From: Bradyrhizobium sp. AZCC 2262
GTDB taxonomy: Bacteria; Pseudomonadota; Alphaproteobacteria; Rhizobiales; Xanthobacteraceae
DNA: 64,000 nt
Assembly (NCBI RefSeq): GCF_036924535.1
Contig: NZ_JAZHRT010000001.1
Coordinates: 434,001-498,000 of the forward strand
Reading direction: 5' to 3'
Shown: piece after piece, positions 18,292 through 27,509 of the stretch
Layout of the letters: each line of letters begins with the position of its first letter
Position numbering within the stretch: position 1 is the stretch's first letter
The notes under the pieces: model-generated
The model's database searches: none
What the model saw: the letters and a program-made list of their open reading frames with translations, nothing else
Told to the model about the DNA's origin: nothing
Position numbers and translations under genes: made by a program

Positions 18292-18351
18292 CGTCATTCC
18301 CCGATGCGCAATTGCGCATCGGGGCTCTCGCTTTGCGAGCCCGGAATGACG
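18292..18351. repeat. Palindromic repeat with CGTCATTCC/GGAATGACG ends
   Basis: A 60-bp element 17 bp after the SMP-30 gene. Its ends CGTCATTCC and GGAATGACG are reverse complements, and a 12-bp-arm hairpin (CCCCGATGCGCA and complement) lies inside. It could end transcription, although no T tract follows. Confidence 0.65.
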
Positions 18352-18490
18352 GGAGGCGATTCATTAAAATTCGTCACAAATTGGCAACTGGCAGCCAACC
18401 CTTCGGGCAAAAGCTGGGCACGTCTAAACCCCGCTGATATGGCGCGCGGTGCACCCTCCTTTTTCCAGAAAGGGAGAGGCTTGCGTACCA

Positions 18491-18757
18491 ATGCCCGTAT
18501 TCAAATATTTTACCGTCGTAGGATCAACGCTGTTCGTTTTGCTGTTCATTTTGAATGCTTTTCTCACCGATGATGAGAGCAATTCGAGGTTTGACGGATC
18601 GCTATACGCCAGCGCGCTTTACGCGCCTCGCGTGGAGGAAATCCAGACGACCGCGGAGCTTCGCTTTACCCGCGACGTCACGCCTGCTGTTCGCGTCAAG
18701 GAAGTGTTTGCCGTGTTTGTCCCCAATGAGCGACGGCGCAACAAGCGCGATTCATAA
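18491..18757 (+). CDS. Small membrane-anchored conserved hypothetical protein
   Basis: 88 residues. One N-terminal membrane helix (FTVVGSTLFVLLFILNAFL) is followed by a soluble tail with SNSRFDGSLYASALYAPR and ELRFTRDVTPAVRVKEVFAVFVPNE. I recall the same pattern in short Bradyrhizobium proteins of unknown function. ATG 18491 is chosen because it opens directly on the helix; a purine-rich GGGAGAGG lies about 14 bp upstream, a long spacing. The function is unknown. Confidence 0.6.
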   Translation: MPVFKYFTVVGSTLFVLLFILNAFLTDDESNSRFDGSLYASALYAPRVEEIQTTAELRFTRDVTPAVRVKEVFAVFVPNERRRNKRDS

Positions 18758-19011
18758 CACCGGTGTGCCCGCGGGTTGAGACCGGCGGGCAGTCCGGACG
18801 GCAACCAGTTGGTAACGTCACCGGTCTCTAAACGTCGGACAATGCAGGTATTTTGGAACGGGTCCGGGCCTCCGCCGTTATCTTCCGGTTTATCAATTTC
18901 GCTTCATTCCCGATGCGAACCGCCCCCGAAACCTGTGTTTTTCAGCTAGGATGAACCGACGTTTGGCACAGGTGAGGCGTGACGTCGCGCCCCGATCATG
19001 AGGAGATCCCC

Positions 19012-21279
19012 ATGAGCTTCCGTCGCGATTTCATCAGCAAGCTGGTCTTTTCTTTCGCGCGTGGCGCCATGCCCGCGATGTCCGATACCGAACGCGAGGC
19101 GCTTGAGGCGGGCGATGTCTGGTGGGATGCCGACCTCTTCACCGGCAATCCCGACTGGTCGAAGTTGCTGGCTGTTGCGCCTGCGGTGCTGACTGAAGAA
19201 GAAAAAGCCTTTCTCAATGGCCCCGTCGACGAGCTCTGCGCCATGCTCGACGACTGGAAGATCAATTGGGAATGGCGCGATCTGCCGCCCGAGGCGTGGG
19301 CCTTCATCAAGCGGCACAAATTCTTCGGCATGATCATTCCGAAGGAATTTGGCGGGCTCGGCTTCTCGCCCTATGCGCATTCCGAAGTGGTGCGAAAGCT
19401 TTCCTCGCGCTCGCTCACGGCCGCCGTCACCGTGATGGTGCCGAACTCGCTCGGGCCCGGTGAACTCCTGATGCGCTTCGGCACAAAGGAGCAACAGGAC
19501 CGGTGGCTGCCGCGGCTCGCCGAAGGCACCGACATTCCCTGCTTCGGCCTGACCAGCCCGGAAGCCGGCTCCGATGCGGCCTCGATGGTCGACACCGGAA
19601 TCATCTGCAAGGGTAATTTCGAAGGCCGCGAGGTGCTGGGCTTGAGGTTGAACTGGCACAAGCGTTACATCACGCTGGGTCCCGTGGCGACGCTGCTCGG
19701 CCTCGCCTTCAAGGCCCATGATCCCGATCATCTCGTTGGCCAGCAGGAAGATCTCGGCATTACGGTCGCCCTGATCCCGACCCATCTGCCCGGCGTCGAG
19801 ATCGGCCGCCGCCATCTGCCGGCGATGCAGGTGTTCCAGAACGGCCCGAACTGGGGCCGCGACGTCTTTATCCCGATGGACTACATCATCGGCGGACAAG
19901 AGCGGCTCGGGCAGGGCTGGAAGATGCTGATGACGGCGCTCGCCGCCGGCCGCGGTATCTCGCTGCCGTCACTTTCCGCTGCGGGCGCGGCCTATGCGGC
20001 GCGCACCACCGGTGCTTATGCCCGCATTCGCGAACAGTTCGGCATTTCCATCGGCAAGTTCGAAGGCATCGAGGAGCCGCTCGCTCGCATTGCCGGCACC
20101 GCCTATCTGCTCGATGCCGCGCGGCGGCTGACCTGTGCCGCGCTCAACCAGGGGCATCATCCCGCCGTCATCTCCGGCATCATGAAGCTGCACGCCACCG
20201 AGCGGATGCGGATCGCGATTGATGACGCCATGGACATCCATGGCGGCAAGGCCGTGATCGACGGCCCGCAAAACTATCTCGGAAATCTCTACCGGTCGGT
20301 GCCGGTCGGCATCACCGTCGAGGGTGCCAACATACTCACGCGAAATCTCATCGTGTTTGGCCAAGGTGCTATCCGCGCGCATCCATTCCTGCTTGAGGAA
20401 ATGAATGCACTGGGTGAAGCCGACCGCGCCAGGGGCCTCGACGCCTTCGACAAGGCGCTCTGGAAACATGTCGGCCACAGTTTCAAGACCATGTTCCGTG
20501 CCTGGGGCCGAAGCTGGAGCGGCGGGCTGTTTGCACCCGCGCCCGATGCGGGAGAGGCGACACAGTTCTATCGCCAGCTGTCGCGTTACTCTTCGGCGTT
20601 TGCACTATGCGCCGACATGGCGCTGTTGACGCTGGGCGGCGCGCTCAAGCGCAAGGAAATGCTCTCGGCCCGGTTCGGCGACATTCTTTCCGAACTCTAT
20701 CTGTTGTCGGCGGCGCTGAAACGCTGGCAGGATGAGGGACGGCAGGAAGCCGATTTCGCTGCGCTCGAATGGTGCATGGCCAGCGGCTTCCGCACCATCG
20801 AGAATCGCTTTGCCGAAATCCTTGCCAACCTGCCGAACCGGTTCGTGGCGGTGATCCTCAAATTCCTGATCCAGCCGTTCGGCGCAAGGGTGGTTGGTCC
20901 ATCCGATAGCGTTGTGCATCAATGCGCACAGCTTGTGCTGGAGCCTTCGGCCGCACGCGATCGCCTGACGGCGGATCTGTCGCATGTTGACGACGACGGC
21001 GGCGTCGCCCGGCTCGAAAAGGCCTTCCTGCTGGTGACGGCGGCGGAGGAGATTTCGAAGACCATGCGCGCCGCGCGCCTGCATGACTGGAAGGAAGCGG
21101 TGAAGAAGGGCATCATCACGCAGGCCCACGGCGAAAAACTTGCCGCTGCGCATGAAGCCGTTGCGAAGGTGATCGAGGTCGACGATTTCGCATCCGAAGC
21201 GTTGTCGCCGATTTACAGGAAGGCTGCCGACGTGCATCAGTTCTTCCAGGAGCTGGGTGAACAGAGGGCGGCAAGTTGA
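19012..21279 (+). CDS. fadE: Acyl-CoA dehydrogenase, FadE type
   Basis: 755 residues, near the length of E. coli FadE (814). An N-terminal region leads into an acyl-CoA dehydrogenase core (IIPKEFGGLGFSPYAHSEVV, CFGLTSPEAGSDAASM, DDAMDIHGGKAVIDGP). A C-terminal DUF1974-type helical extension follows (PLGARVVGPSD-like region and EISKTMRAARLHDW). It catalyses the first, FAD-linked step of fatty-acid beta-oxidation. ATG 19012 has GAGGAG 7 bp upstream. The stop codon overlaps the thiolase start (TGATG), so the four genes to 25095 form one operon for fatty-acid breakdown. Confidence 0.93.
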   Translation: MSFRRDFISKLVFSFARGAMPAMSDTEREALEAGDVWWDADLFTGNPDWSKLLAVAPAVLTEEEKAFLNGPVDELCAMLDDWKINWEWRDLPPEAWAFIKRHKFFGMIIPKEFGGLGFSPYAHSEVVRKLSSRSLTAAVTVMVPNSLGPGELLMRFGTKEQQDRWLPRLAEGTDIPCFGLTSPEAGSDAASMVDTGIICKGNFEGREVLGLRLNWHKRYITLGPVATLLGLAFKAHDPDHLVGQQEDLGITVALIPTHLPGVEIGRRHLPAMQVFQNGPNWGRDVFIPMDYIIGGQERLGQGWKMLMTALAAGRGISLPSLSAAGAAYAARTTGAYARIREQFGISIGKFEGIEEPLARIAGTAYLLDAARRLTCAALNQGHHPAVISGIMKLHATERMRIAIDDAMDIHGGKAVIDGPQNYLGNLYRSVPVGITVEGANILTRNLIVFGQGAIRAHPFLLEEMNALGEADRARGLDAFDKALWKHVGHSFKTMFRAWGRSWSGGLFAPAPDAGEATQFYRQLSRYSSAFALCADMALLTLGGALKRKEMLSARFGDILSELYLLSAALKRWQDEGRQEADFAALEWCMASGFRTIENRFAEILANLPNRFVAVILKFLIQPFGARVVGPSDSVVHQCAQLVLEPSAARDRLTADLSHVDDDGGVARLEKAFLLVTAAEEISKTMRAARLHDWKEAVKKGIITQAHGEKLAAAHEAVAKVIEVDDFASEALSPIYRKAADVHQFFQELGEQRAAS

Positions 21280-22562
21280 TGGCAAGACCGGTCTTTATCG
21301 TCGACGGCAGCCGGACGCCGTTCCTGAAGGCGCGCTCCGGTCCCGGCCCGTTCACCCCGGTCGATCTCGCCGTGCAGTGCGGCCGGCCGCTCCTGGCGCG
21401 GCAGCCCTTTGCGCCCACGGCTTTCGACCAGGTCATTCTCGGCTGCGTCAACGTCATCGCCGACGAGATGAACCCGGCACGCGTCGCGGCGCTGCGGCTC
21501 GGCATGGGCGAGAAGATGGTCGCCTTCACGGTGCAGATCAATTGCGGCTCCGGCATGCAGTCGATCGACACGGCTTACCGCTACATCCGCGAAGGCGTTT
21601 CCGACCTGATCCTGGCCGGGGGCGCCGAAGCGCTGAGCCACGCGCCGCTGGTGTGGCCGCAGCAGGGGGTGCGCTGGTTCGCGGGTCTTGCCGGTGCGAA
21701 GGGCATCGGCGCAAAAATCATGGCCGCGCTGAAGGTGAAGCCGAGCTATCTCAAGCCGATCATCGGGCTCGAGCGCGGCCTCACCGATCCCATCACCGAA
21801 CTCAATATGGGCCAGACTGCCGAAGTGGTCGGGCATCTCTTCGGCGTCACCCGCGCGCAGTCGGACGCCTATGCCGCCGAAAGCCACAAGCGGCTGGCGA
21901 AAGCGCAATCGGAAGGCTGGCTCAAGGGCGAGGTCGGGACGGCGTTTGCGCGCGACGGAAAATTCTACGATCACGATGACGGCGTGCGGCCGGACTCGAC
22001 GCCGGAGAGCCTGGCGAAACTGAAGCCAGTGTTCGAACGTCCCTGGGGCAAGGTTACCGCCGGCAATTCCTCGCAGATCACCGACGGCGCGTCCTGGGTG
22101 ATCCTCGCCTCGGAAGAGGCCGTGGCGAAGCATGGGCTGACGCCGAAGGCGGCCATTCTCGACAGTCAGTGGTCGGCGCTCGATCCCGGCATCATGGGCC
22201 TGGGCCCGGTGCTGTCAGCGACGGAATTGTTGAAGCGCAACGAGCTGACGCTTTCCGATATCGAGACCTGGGAGTTGAACGAGGCGTTTGCGACGCAGGT
22301 GCTGGGCTGCCTTGCCGCCTGGAACGACGAAAAATTCTGCAAGGAGATTCTCGGCCTCGACGGCGCAGCCGGCGAGCTCGATCAGACCAAATTGAACGTC
22401 GATGGCGGCGCGATCAGCCTCGGCCATCCGGTGGGCTGCAGCGGCAACCGTATCGTGCTGCACCTCGTCAACACCATGAAGCGGTTGGGTACCAGGCGCG
22501 GCATCGCTACCGAATGTATCGGCGGCGGGCAGGGCGGTGCGATGCTGATAGAGATGGTGTGA
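21279..22562 (+). CDS. Acetyl-CoA C-acyltransferase (thiolase) of beta-oxidation
   Basis: 427 residues with the thiolase catalytic residues: the nucleophilic Cys in QINCGSGMQ, the His in GHPVGCSGNR, and the second Cys in the C-terminal CIGGGQGGA. It cleaves 3-ketoacyl-CoA to acetyl-CoA and a shortened acyl-CoA. Its start ATG 21279 shares one base with the fadE stop codon. The next gene begins 2 bp after its stop, giving tight translational coupling. The length and order fit a FadI/FadA-type partner of the downstream FadJ-type protein. Confidence 0.93.
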   Translation: MARPVFIVDGSRTPFLKARSGPGPFTPVDLAVQCGRPLLARQPFAPTAFDQVILGCVNVIADEMNPARVAALRLGMGEKMVAFTVQINCGSGMQSIDTAYRYIREGVSDLILAGGAEALSHAPLVWPQQGVRWFAGLAGAKGIGAKIMAALKVKPSYLKPIIGLERGLTDPITELNMGQTAEVVGHLFGVTRAQSDAYAAESHKRLAKAQSEGWLKGEVGTAFARDGKFYDHDDGVRPDSTPESLAKLKPVFERPWGKVTAGNSSQITDGASWVILASEEAVAKHGLTPKAAILDSQWSALDPGIMGLGPVLSATELLKRNELTLSDIETWELNEAFATQVLGCLAAWNDEKFCKEILGLDGAAGELDQTKLNVDGGAISLGHPVGCSGNRIVLHLVNTMKRLGTRRGIATECIGGGQGGAMLIEMV

Positions 22563-22564
22563 GC

Positions 22565-24658
22565 ATGGATAGCCAGATCATGAACGTTCTCGGCGATCGC
22601 GTGCTCGAACTCGGGCCGAAGCCCGACGCCAGTGGACCGTACCAGAACTTCAAGCTGACGCGTGATGCCGACGGCGTCGCCTGGCTGTTGTTCGACCGCG
22701 AAGGCACCAGCGCCAATACGCTCTCGGCGGATCTGATCGAGGAACTCGACAAGGTGCTGGCGGAGTTGGAAAGCCAGCGCCCCACCGGCCTCGTCATCCG
22801 TTCCGCCAAGAAGTCCGGCTTCATCGCGGGCGCCGACGTCAATGCGTTTCGCGGCGCGACCGATATCGGCGCCGTCGAGACCGAAATCGGCCGCGCGCAT
22901 GCGGTGATCGACCGGCTCGAGGCCCTGCGGGTTCCGAGCGTGGCCGTGATCCACGGCTTCTGCCTCGGCGGCGGTCTCGAAGTGGCGCTGGCCTGCCAGA
23001 TGCGGATTGCGATCGAGGACGCGCGGTTTGGTTTCCCCGAGGTGATGCTCGGCCTGCATCCCGGCCTCGGCGGCACCGTGCGGTTCACGCAACTCGTCAA
23101 TCCGATGCAGTCGATGCCGTTGATGCTGACCGGCAAGACCATCGATGCACGCAGGGCGAAATCGCTTGGGCTGGTCGACGCCGTGACGCAGGAGCGGCAT
23201 GTTCGCAATGCCGTGAAGGACGCCGTGACCGGCCGCCTCAACCGTGCGCGGCCCGGGCTGCTCCATAATTTTCTCAGCCTCGGTCCGGTGAGAGGCTTCC
23301 TCGCCGGGCGCATGCGCAGCGAGGCCGCCAAGGCCGCGCCGGAAGCGCATTACCCCGCGCCCTACGCGCTGATCGATCTCTGGGAAAAGCATGGCGGCGA
23401 CCGCCGAGCGATGCTGAGCGCGGAGAAGGCGTCCTTTGCCAGGCTGATGGTGACGCCGACCGCGCAGAACCTGATCCGCGTCTTCTTCCTGCGCGAGCAG
23501 ATGAAGAAGCTCGCCGGCAGCGGCAACAAGATCGAGCACGTTCACGTCATCGGTGCGGGCGCGATGGGCGGCGACATCGCTGCCTGGTGCGCCGGCCAGG
23601 ATTTTCGGGTGACGCTCGCCGACATGAAGCCGGAGCCGATCGCAGGCGCAATCAAGCGGGCCGCCGATCTCTACGGCAAGATTTTGCGCAAACGCACAGC
23701 CGTGCGGGATGCGCTCGACCGGCTGATGCCGGACATGCAGGCCGAGGGCGTCCGCAACGCCGATCTCATCATCGAGGCGGTGCCGGAAAAGCTGGAGCTG
23801 AAGCAGAAGGTCTATGCCGGCCTCGAGCCGAAAATGAAGCCGGGCGCGATCCTTGCCACCAACACGTCGAGCATTCCGCTGCAGGATCTGCGTACTACCC
23901 TGCAGCAGCCCGAGCGGCTATTGGGGCTGCACTTCTTCAATCCGGTGTCGCGGCTGCAACTCGTCGAAGTCGTCAGCCATGACGGCACGGATGCACAACT
24001 CCTGAAGGAGGCGCTGGCGTTCGTCGGCGCCATCGACCGCCTGCCGCTGCCCGTAAAATCGTCGCCCGGCTTCCTCGTCAACCGCGCGCTGACGCCGTAC
24101 ATGCTGGAAGCGATGGTGATGCTGGACGAGAAGATCGACAAATCAGTCATCGACGCCGCTGCGAAAAAGTTCGGCATGCCAATGGGACCCATTGAATTGG
24201 CCGACCAGGTCGGCCTCGATATCTGCCTCGATGTCGGCGACATGCTGCGCTCGAAGTTCGGCGACATGCTGCCGCCGACGCCGGCCTGGCTGCGGGAAAA
24301 GGTCGCCAAGGGCGAACTTGGCCGCAAGACCGGCAAGGGCTTTTACACCTGGAAGGACGGCAAGGCCGACACCGGCGGCATGACCGCGATCTCGGAACCA
24401 TCGGCGGAGATGATCGACCGGCTGATCCTGCCGATGTCGAATGTCTGCGTCGCCTGTTTGCGCGAGGGCATCGTCGACAATGCAGATGTCGTCGACGGCG
24501 CCGTCATCTTCGGCACCGGCTACGCGCCGTTCCGCGGCGGCCCCTTGAACTACGCGCGAACCCGTGGTGTGGACAATGTCGTTTCGACGCTGGATGCCCT
24601 GACCGACAAGTTCGGCGGCAGGTTTGCGCCCGATGCCGGCTGGGAGAATTTCAAGTGA
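22565..24658 (+). CDS. fadJ: FadJ/FadB-type enoyl-CoA hydratase / 3-hydroxyacyl-CoA dehydrogenase
   Basis: 697-residue fusion. The N-terminal half is a crotonase domain (SGFIAGADVNAF, HGFCLGGGLEVALAC oxyanion region, FPEVMLGLHPGLGG). The middle is an NAD-binding 3-hydroxyacyl-CoA dehydrogenase domain (VHVIGAGAMGGDIAAW, ATNTSSIPL, LLGLHFFNPVSRLQLVE). C-terminal dimer domains follow, containing GKGFYTW and GTGYAPFRGGPL. It hydrates enoyl-CoA and then oxidises 3-hydroxyacyl-CoA with NAD+. ATG 22565 lies 2 bp after the thiolase stop. An apparent longer frame reaching back into the thiolase is a shadow. Confidence 0.94.
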   Translation: MDSQIMNVLGDRVLELGPKPDASGPYQNFKLTRDADGVAWLLFDREGTSANTLSADLIEELDKVLAELESQRPTGLVIRSAKKSGFIAGADVNAFRGATDIGAVETEIGRAHAVIDRLEALRVPSVAVIHGFCLGGGLEVALACQMRIAIEDARFGFPEVMLGLHPGLGGTVRFTQLVNPMQSMPLMLTGKTIDARRAKSLGLVDAVTQERHVRNAVKDAVTGRLNRARPGLLHNFLSLGPVRGFLAGRMRSEAAKAAPEAHYPAPYALIDLWEKHGGDRRAMLSAEKASFARLMVTPTAQNLIRVFFLREQMKKLAGSGNKIEHVHVIGAGAMGGDIAAWCAGQDFRVTLADMKPEPIAGAIKRAADLYGKILRKRTAVRDALDRLMPDMQAEGVRNADLIIEAVPEKLELKQKVYAGLEPKMKPGAILATNTSSIPLQDLRTTLQQPERLLGLHFFNPVSRLQLVEVVSHDGTDAQLLKEALAFVGAIDRLPLPVKSSPGFLVNRALTPYMLEAMVMLDEKIDKSVIDAAAKKFGMPMGPIELADQVGLDICLDVGDMLRSKFGDMLPPTPAWLREKVAKGELGRKTGKGFYTWKDGKADTGGMTAISEPSAEMIDRLILPMSNVCVACLREGIVDNADVVDGAVIFGTGYAPFRGGPLNYARTRGVDNVVSTLDALTDKFGGRFAPDAGWENFK

Positions 24659-25095
24659 CGGAGACGCATGTGCACGCGCCGCCCACGACCGAGACCGAAC
24701 CGCAAGGTGATCTCTGCATCCGCACGCTGGCGATGCCGGCCGACACCAACGCCAATGGCGATATCTTTGGCGGCTGGCTGTTGAGCCAGATGGATATCGG
24801 CGGCGGGGTGTTCGCTTCCAAAATCGCGAAGTCCCGCACCGTGACCGTCGCGATCGAGGCGATGAACTTTCGCAAAGCCGTCTATGTCGGCGATCTCGTT
24901 TCGGTTTACGCCAATCTGGTGCGGGTCGGACGCACGTCGATCACGGTCCATCTCGAAGCCTGGGTCGTGCGACGCAAGGAGTTGCAGTCGATCCTGGTGA
25001 CCGACGGCAACTTCACCTACGTTTCGATCGACGACAACGGCCGTCCACAGCCGGTTAAAGCGTTTTCGAGCGAAGTGGAAACCGGTTCGCGTTAA
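24655..25095 (+). CDS. Acyl-CoA thioesterase, YciA-like hotdog fold
   Basis: 146 residues. The hotdog motif TLAMPADTNANGDIFGGWLLSQMDIGG includes the Asn/Asp/Gly catalytic region of YciA-type acyl-CoA thioesterases. FRKAVYVGDLVSVYANLVRVGRTS continues the beta-sheet. It hydrolyses acyl-CoA to free CoA and may rescue CoA during fatty-acid breakdown. The start is a GTG overlapping the fadJ stop (GTGA), which makes it the last gene of the operon. A 38-bp palindrome follows. Confidence 0.9.
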   Translation: MTETHVHAPPTTETEPQGDLCIRTLAMPADTNANGDIFGGWLLSQMDIGGGVFASKIAKSRTVTVAIEAMNFRKAVYVGDLVSVYANLVRVGRTSITVHLEAWVVRRKELQSILVTDGNFTYVSIDDNGRPQPVKAFSSEVETGSR

Positions 25096-25117
25096 GAAAA
25101 CGCGTCAAATAGAGAAT

Positions 25118-25155
25118 CTAGAGTCCTGTTTCGATTCATCGAAACGGGACTCTAG
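25118..25155. repeat. Palindromic hairpin between convergent genes
   Basis: CTAGAGTCC and GGACTCTAG arms extend inward through TGTTTCGAT/ATCGAAACG to give a near-perfect 18-bp stem. It lies between the ends of the thioesterase and glycine-zipper genes. There is no T tract, so it may be a repeat acting as a transcript-end structure. Confidence 0.6.
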
Positions 25156-25183
25156 CCCGGACGGCGTGATCGCGACCTGATCC

Positions 25184-25615
25184 TTACGGGCAGGGACGCT
25201 CGTAGCCGTCACGGCCAATGAACGTGCCACGGCGCGGATTATAGCTCGCCGAGCGCATGCAGCGCGGCGTGTCGTCATAGACCCGCGGCGGCGGTGCGTA
25301 TTGCGCCTGGACACCGCAATAGCGCGGCGAAACTTCCTGCCAGCCGCCGGGCTGCTCCACGTAGCAGCCGCCCTGATACCAGCGGTAGCCGCCCGGCCGC
25401 GGCTCGCCCTGGGCGCCGATGGCCGCACCGGTGCCTGCGCCGACGATGGCGCCGATCGCGGCCCCGCGGCCGCCACCAAGTGCGCCGCCGACAATGGCGC
25501 CTGCAGCACCGCCGAACAGGGCGCCGCCGAGCGTGCTTTCCTGCGCCGCCGCCTCCTGGAGCGGCGCGCAAACCGCAAGGGCAACCAGCATCGAGAGCGC
25601 GAATTTCGGCATCAT
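25184..25615 (-). CDS. Secreted glycine-zipper protein with BA14K-like C-terminus
   Basis: 143 residues. Signal peptide MMPKFALSMLVALAVCAPLQEAAAQ; a glycine-rich zipper (GAAGAIVGGALGGG, GAAIGAIVGAGTG); then a Tyr/Pro linker; then a C-terminal CMRSASYNPRRGTFIGRDGYERPCP motif like that of BA14K-family proteins. Glycine zippers often pack in membranes. The function is unknown. The start has GGAGA 8 bp upstream of the first of two tandem ATGs. Confidence 0.8.
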   Translation of the reverse strand: MMPKFALSMLVALAVCAPLQEAAAQESTLGGALFGGAAGAIVGGALGGGRGAAIGAIVGAGTGAAIGAQGEPRPGGYRWYQGGCYVEQPGGWQEVSPRYCGVQAQYAPPPRVYDDTPRCMRSASYNPRRGTFIGRDGYERPCP

Positions 25616-25759
25616 GTCAGTTCTCCGGCCATTTGAACGATTCGCTAGCTATTCCGCGACCAGCTTTGACACAAATCGGCCTTGCGGCGCAACGGCGGAA
25701 GCAGGAACAATTTGCCCTGCAACTTGTTGTAAGCCCGGAAGAAATCACAGGCTGGGCCC

Positions 25760-25948
25760 ATGTCGGACACCTATATCATTGAAGTCGGCTCGCAGCCGGC
25801 AGGGATTATCGTGCGCGCTCCCGGCGGCTATCGCTTCTTTGCCGCCTCGCACCGCTTCAACCGGCTGGAAGGGCAGATATTCCGCAACGCACGCGAGGCC
25901 GAGCGCGCCGCCCGGCAGCTCGCCAGCGGGATGACGCTGGCGGCATAA
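25760..25948 (+). CDS. Small conserved hypothetical protein
   Basis: 62 residues, no signal or membrane helix. The sequence begins with a beta-rich MSDTYIIEVGSQPAGIIVRAPGGYRFFAASHRF, followed by a helical FRNAREAERAARQLA. It looks like a compact domain and is the kind of short protein seen across Bradyrhizobium. The ribosome site is weak. It is divergent from the glycine-zipper gene and convergent with the NTF2-like gene. The function is unknown. Confidence 0.6.
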   Translation: MSDTYIIEVGSQPAGIIVRAPGGYRFFAASHRFNRLEGQIFRNAREAERAARQLASGMTLAA

Positions 25949-25974
25949 CCCGCCAGCGCCGGTCGCCCGGGTGG

Positions 25975-26418
25975 TCAGAGCTTGGTGGCCGCCCGGGACA
26001 GCAGCTTCCAGTCGCTGCCCTGTTTCTGCCAATTCATCAGGATGTGCAGGTTCTGCGGCGTCTTCTTGCCGTCGGTGAACTCCTGCTCGCCGACGAAGGT
26101 GAAGCGCACGATGGCGGTCGGGCCGACGACGCGGACCGTGGGATCCTTGTATTCGAGCGACGTCCATTTGTAGTTGGCCTTGGCGGTGCCGTCGAGAAGC
26201 GACGCCTTGGTGTCGACCTTGGCGTTCGAGTGGCTGTAGCTCAGCTCTTCCGCGCATAGTGAGGCGAGCCCCTCGGCATTGCCAGCGGCCTGCGCCACAC
26301 GGAAGGCTTCGACGTTCTTCGCGACGGCATCTTCGTCCGCGCCGGCAAAAGCGGGGACGACGCTCATGAGCCCAAGTGCGAGTACGGGCAAGGCAAGCTG
26401 GCGACGATCGATGTTCAT
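25975..26418 (-). CDS. Exported NTF2-like (SnoaL/DUF4440) protein
   Basis: 147 residues. Signal peptide MNIDRRQLALPVLALGLMSVVPAFAGA precedes an NTF2-like cone fold (AVAKNVEAFRVAQAAGNAEGLASLCAEELSYSHSNAKVD, IVRFTFVGEQEF, LHILMNWQKQGSDWKLLSRAATKL). NTF2-like proteins are small binding or hydrolase scaffolds; the ligand is unknown. ATG 26418 has GGAGG 6 bp upstream. It is divergent from glpR across about 250 bp. Confidence 0.85.
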   Translation of the reverse strand: MNIDRRQLALPVLALGLMSVVPAFAGADEDAVAKNVEAFRVAQAAGNAEGLASLCAEELSYSHSNAKVDTKASLLDGTAKANYKWTSLEYKDPTVRVVGPTAIVRFTFVGEQEFTDGKKTPQNLHILMNWQKQGSDWKLLSRAATKL

Positions 26419-26665
26419 GGTTTCCTCCAGTCGTTTCTGGTTGTGATCACAGTGTTGCAGCCACAAATTGCTTTGTCGAGCGCCGCTGATGGTGCGGCCC
26501 GCATGACTACCGGCGCGGTCGCCTTAACCAGGATTCGTTGTTTCGCCCGGCCAAATGCCTGTGCGGCCGCTCTCCGTCGTTGACCGCGGCCCAAATCAGC
26601 CGCACCATAACGGCAACTTTGTGCCCCAGGCCTATATCTCAAGTCCAAATCTCAAGGGCGCCGCC

Positions 26666-27499
26666 ATGGCCGGACTGTCCCATCGTCAGACTGAAATCCT
26701 CAATATCGCCCGCGCCTTTGGCCGGGTGATGGTGGAAGACCTCGCCAAGCGTTTCGAGGTTTCGGCGCAGACCATCCGCAAGGACCTCAACGACCTCTGC
26801 GACCAGCGCTCGCTGACCCGCATCCACGGCGGCGCCATCATCGCCTCCGGCGTCGAAAACCTCGCCTATGAGGCGCGGCGGTTTGTGGCGGCGGAGGAGA
26901 AGCGGGCGATCGGCATTGCGGCGGCGTCGCGGATTCCGAACGGCTGCTCGCTGTTCATCAACATCGGCACCACCACGGAAGAGGTCGCGAGCGCGCTGAC
27001 CTCGCATGAGGACCTGCTCGTCATCACCAACAACCTCAACGTCGCGATGCTGCTCTATCGTCATCCGCGCATCGAGGTGATCGTGGCCGGTGGCGCGGTG
27101 CGTCGCGCCGACGGCGCGGTGATCGGCTCGACCGCGATCAGCCTGATCGGCCAGTTCAAGGTCGATTACGCCATCATCGGCGCGTCCGCGATCGACGAGG
27201 AGGGCGCGCTGCTCGACTTCGACTATCGCGAAGTGCAGGCGGCGCAGGCGATCATCGCCAATGCGCGCAGCGTCATGCTGGTGGCGGATTCGACAAAACT
27301 CCGGCGCAGCGCGCCGGTGCGCATCGCCCATCTCAGCCAGATCCAGACATTTGTGACCGATGCGCCGCTGCCGGCGAGCCTCGCCAGCATCTGCCACCAT
27401 CGGGGCATCGAAGTGGTCGAGGCGATGGACAAGCCGGCGGCTGATATCGACGAGCCGGGCGAGCCGGTTCCTCCTCCCGCCGCGGTTCGACTGCGGTAG
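26666..27499 (+). CDS. glpR: DeoR-family regulator, probable glycerol operon repressor GlpR
   Basis: 277 residues. An N-terminal DeoR helix-turn-helix (HRQTEILNIARAFGRVMVEDLAKRFEVSAQTIRKDLNDLC, then IHGGA) precedes a DeoR sensor domain (LFINIGTTTEEVA, VIVAGGAVRRADGAVIGSTA, ADSTKLRRSAPVRIA), which in GlpR binds glycerol-3-phosphate. Position upstream of glpD and the glycerol transporter supports GlpR. Between them stand two unrelated genes on 27510-29107. ATG 26666 is chosen because it opens on the HTH; the ribosome site is weak. Confidence 0.85.
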   Translation: MAGLSHRQTEILNIARAFGRVMVEDLAKRFEVSAQTIRKDLNDLCDQRSLTRIHGGAIIASGVENLAYEARRFVAAEEKRAIGIAAASRIPNGCSLFINIGTTTEEVASALTSHEDLLVITNNLNVAMLLYRHPRIEVIVAGGAVRRADGAVIGSTAISLIGQFKVDYAIIGASAIDEEGALLDFDYREVQAAQAIIANARSVMLVADSTKLRRSAPVRIAHLSQIQTFVTDAPLPASLASICHHRGIEVVEAMDKPAADIDEPGEPVPPPAAVRLR

Positions 27500-27509
27500 C
27501 GCTTCGGCC

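Noticed and set aside
22382..23545. 387-codon minus-strand frame
   Set aside because: Shadow of the thiolase and FadJ-type genes, both with clear catalytic motifs on the plus strand.
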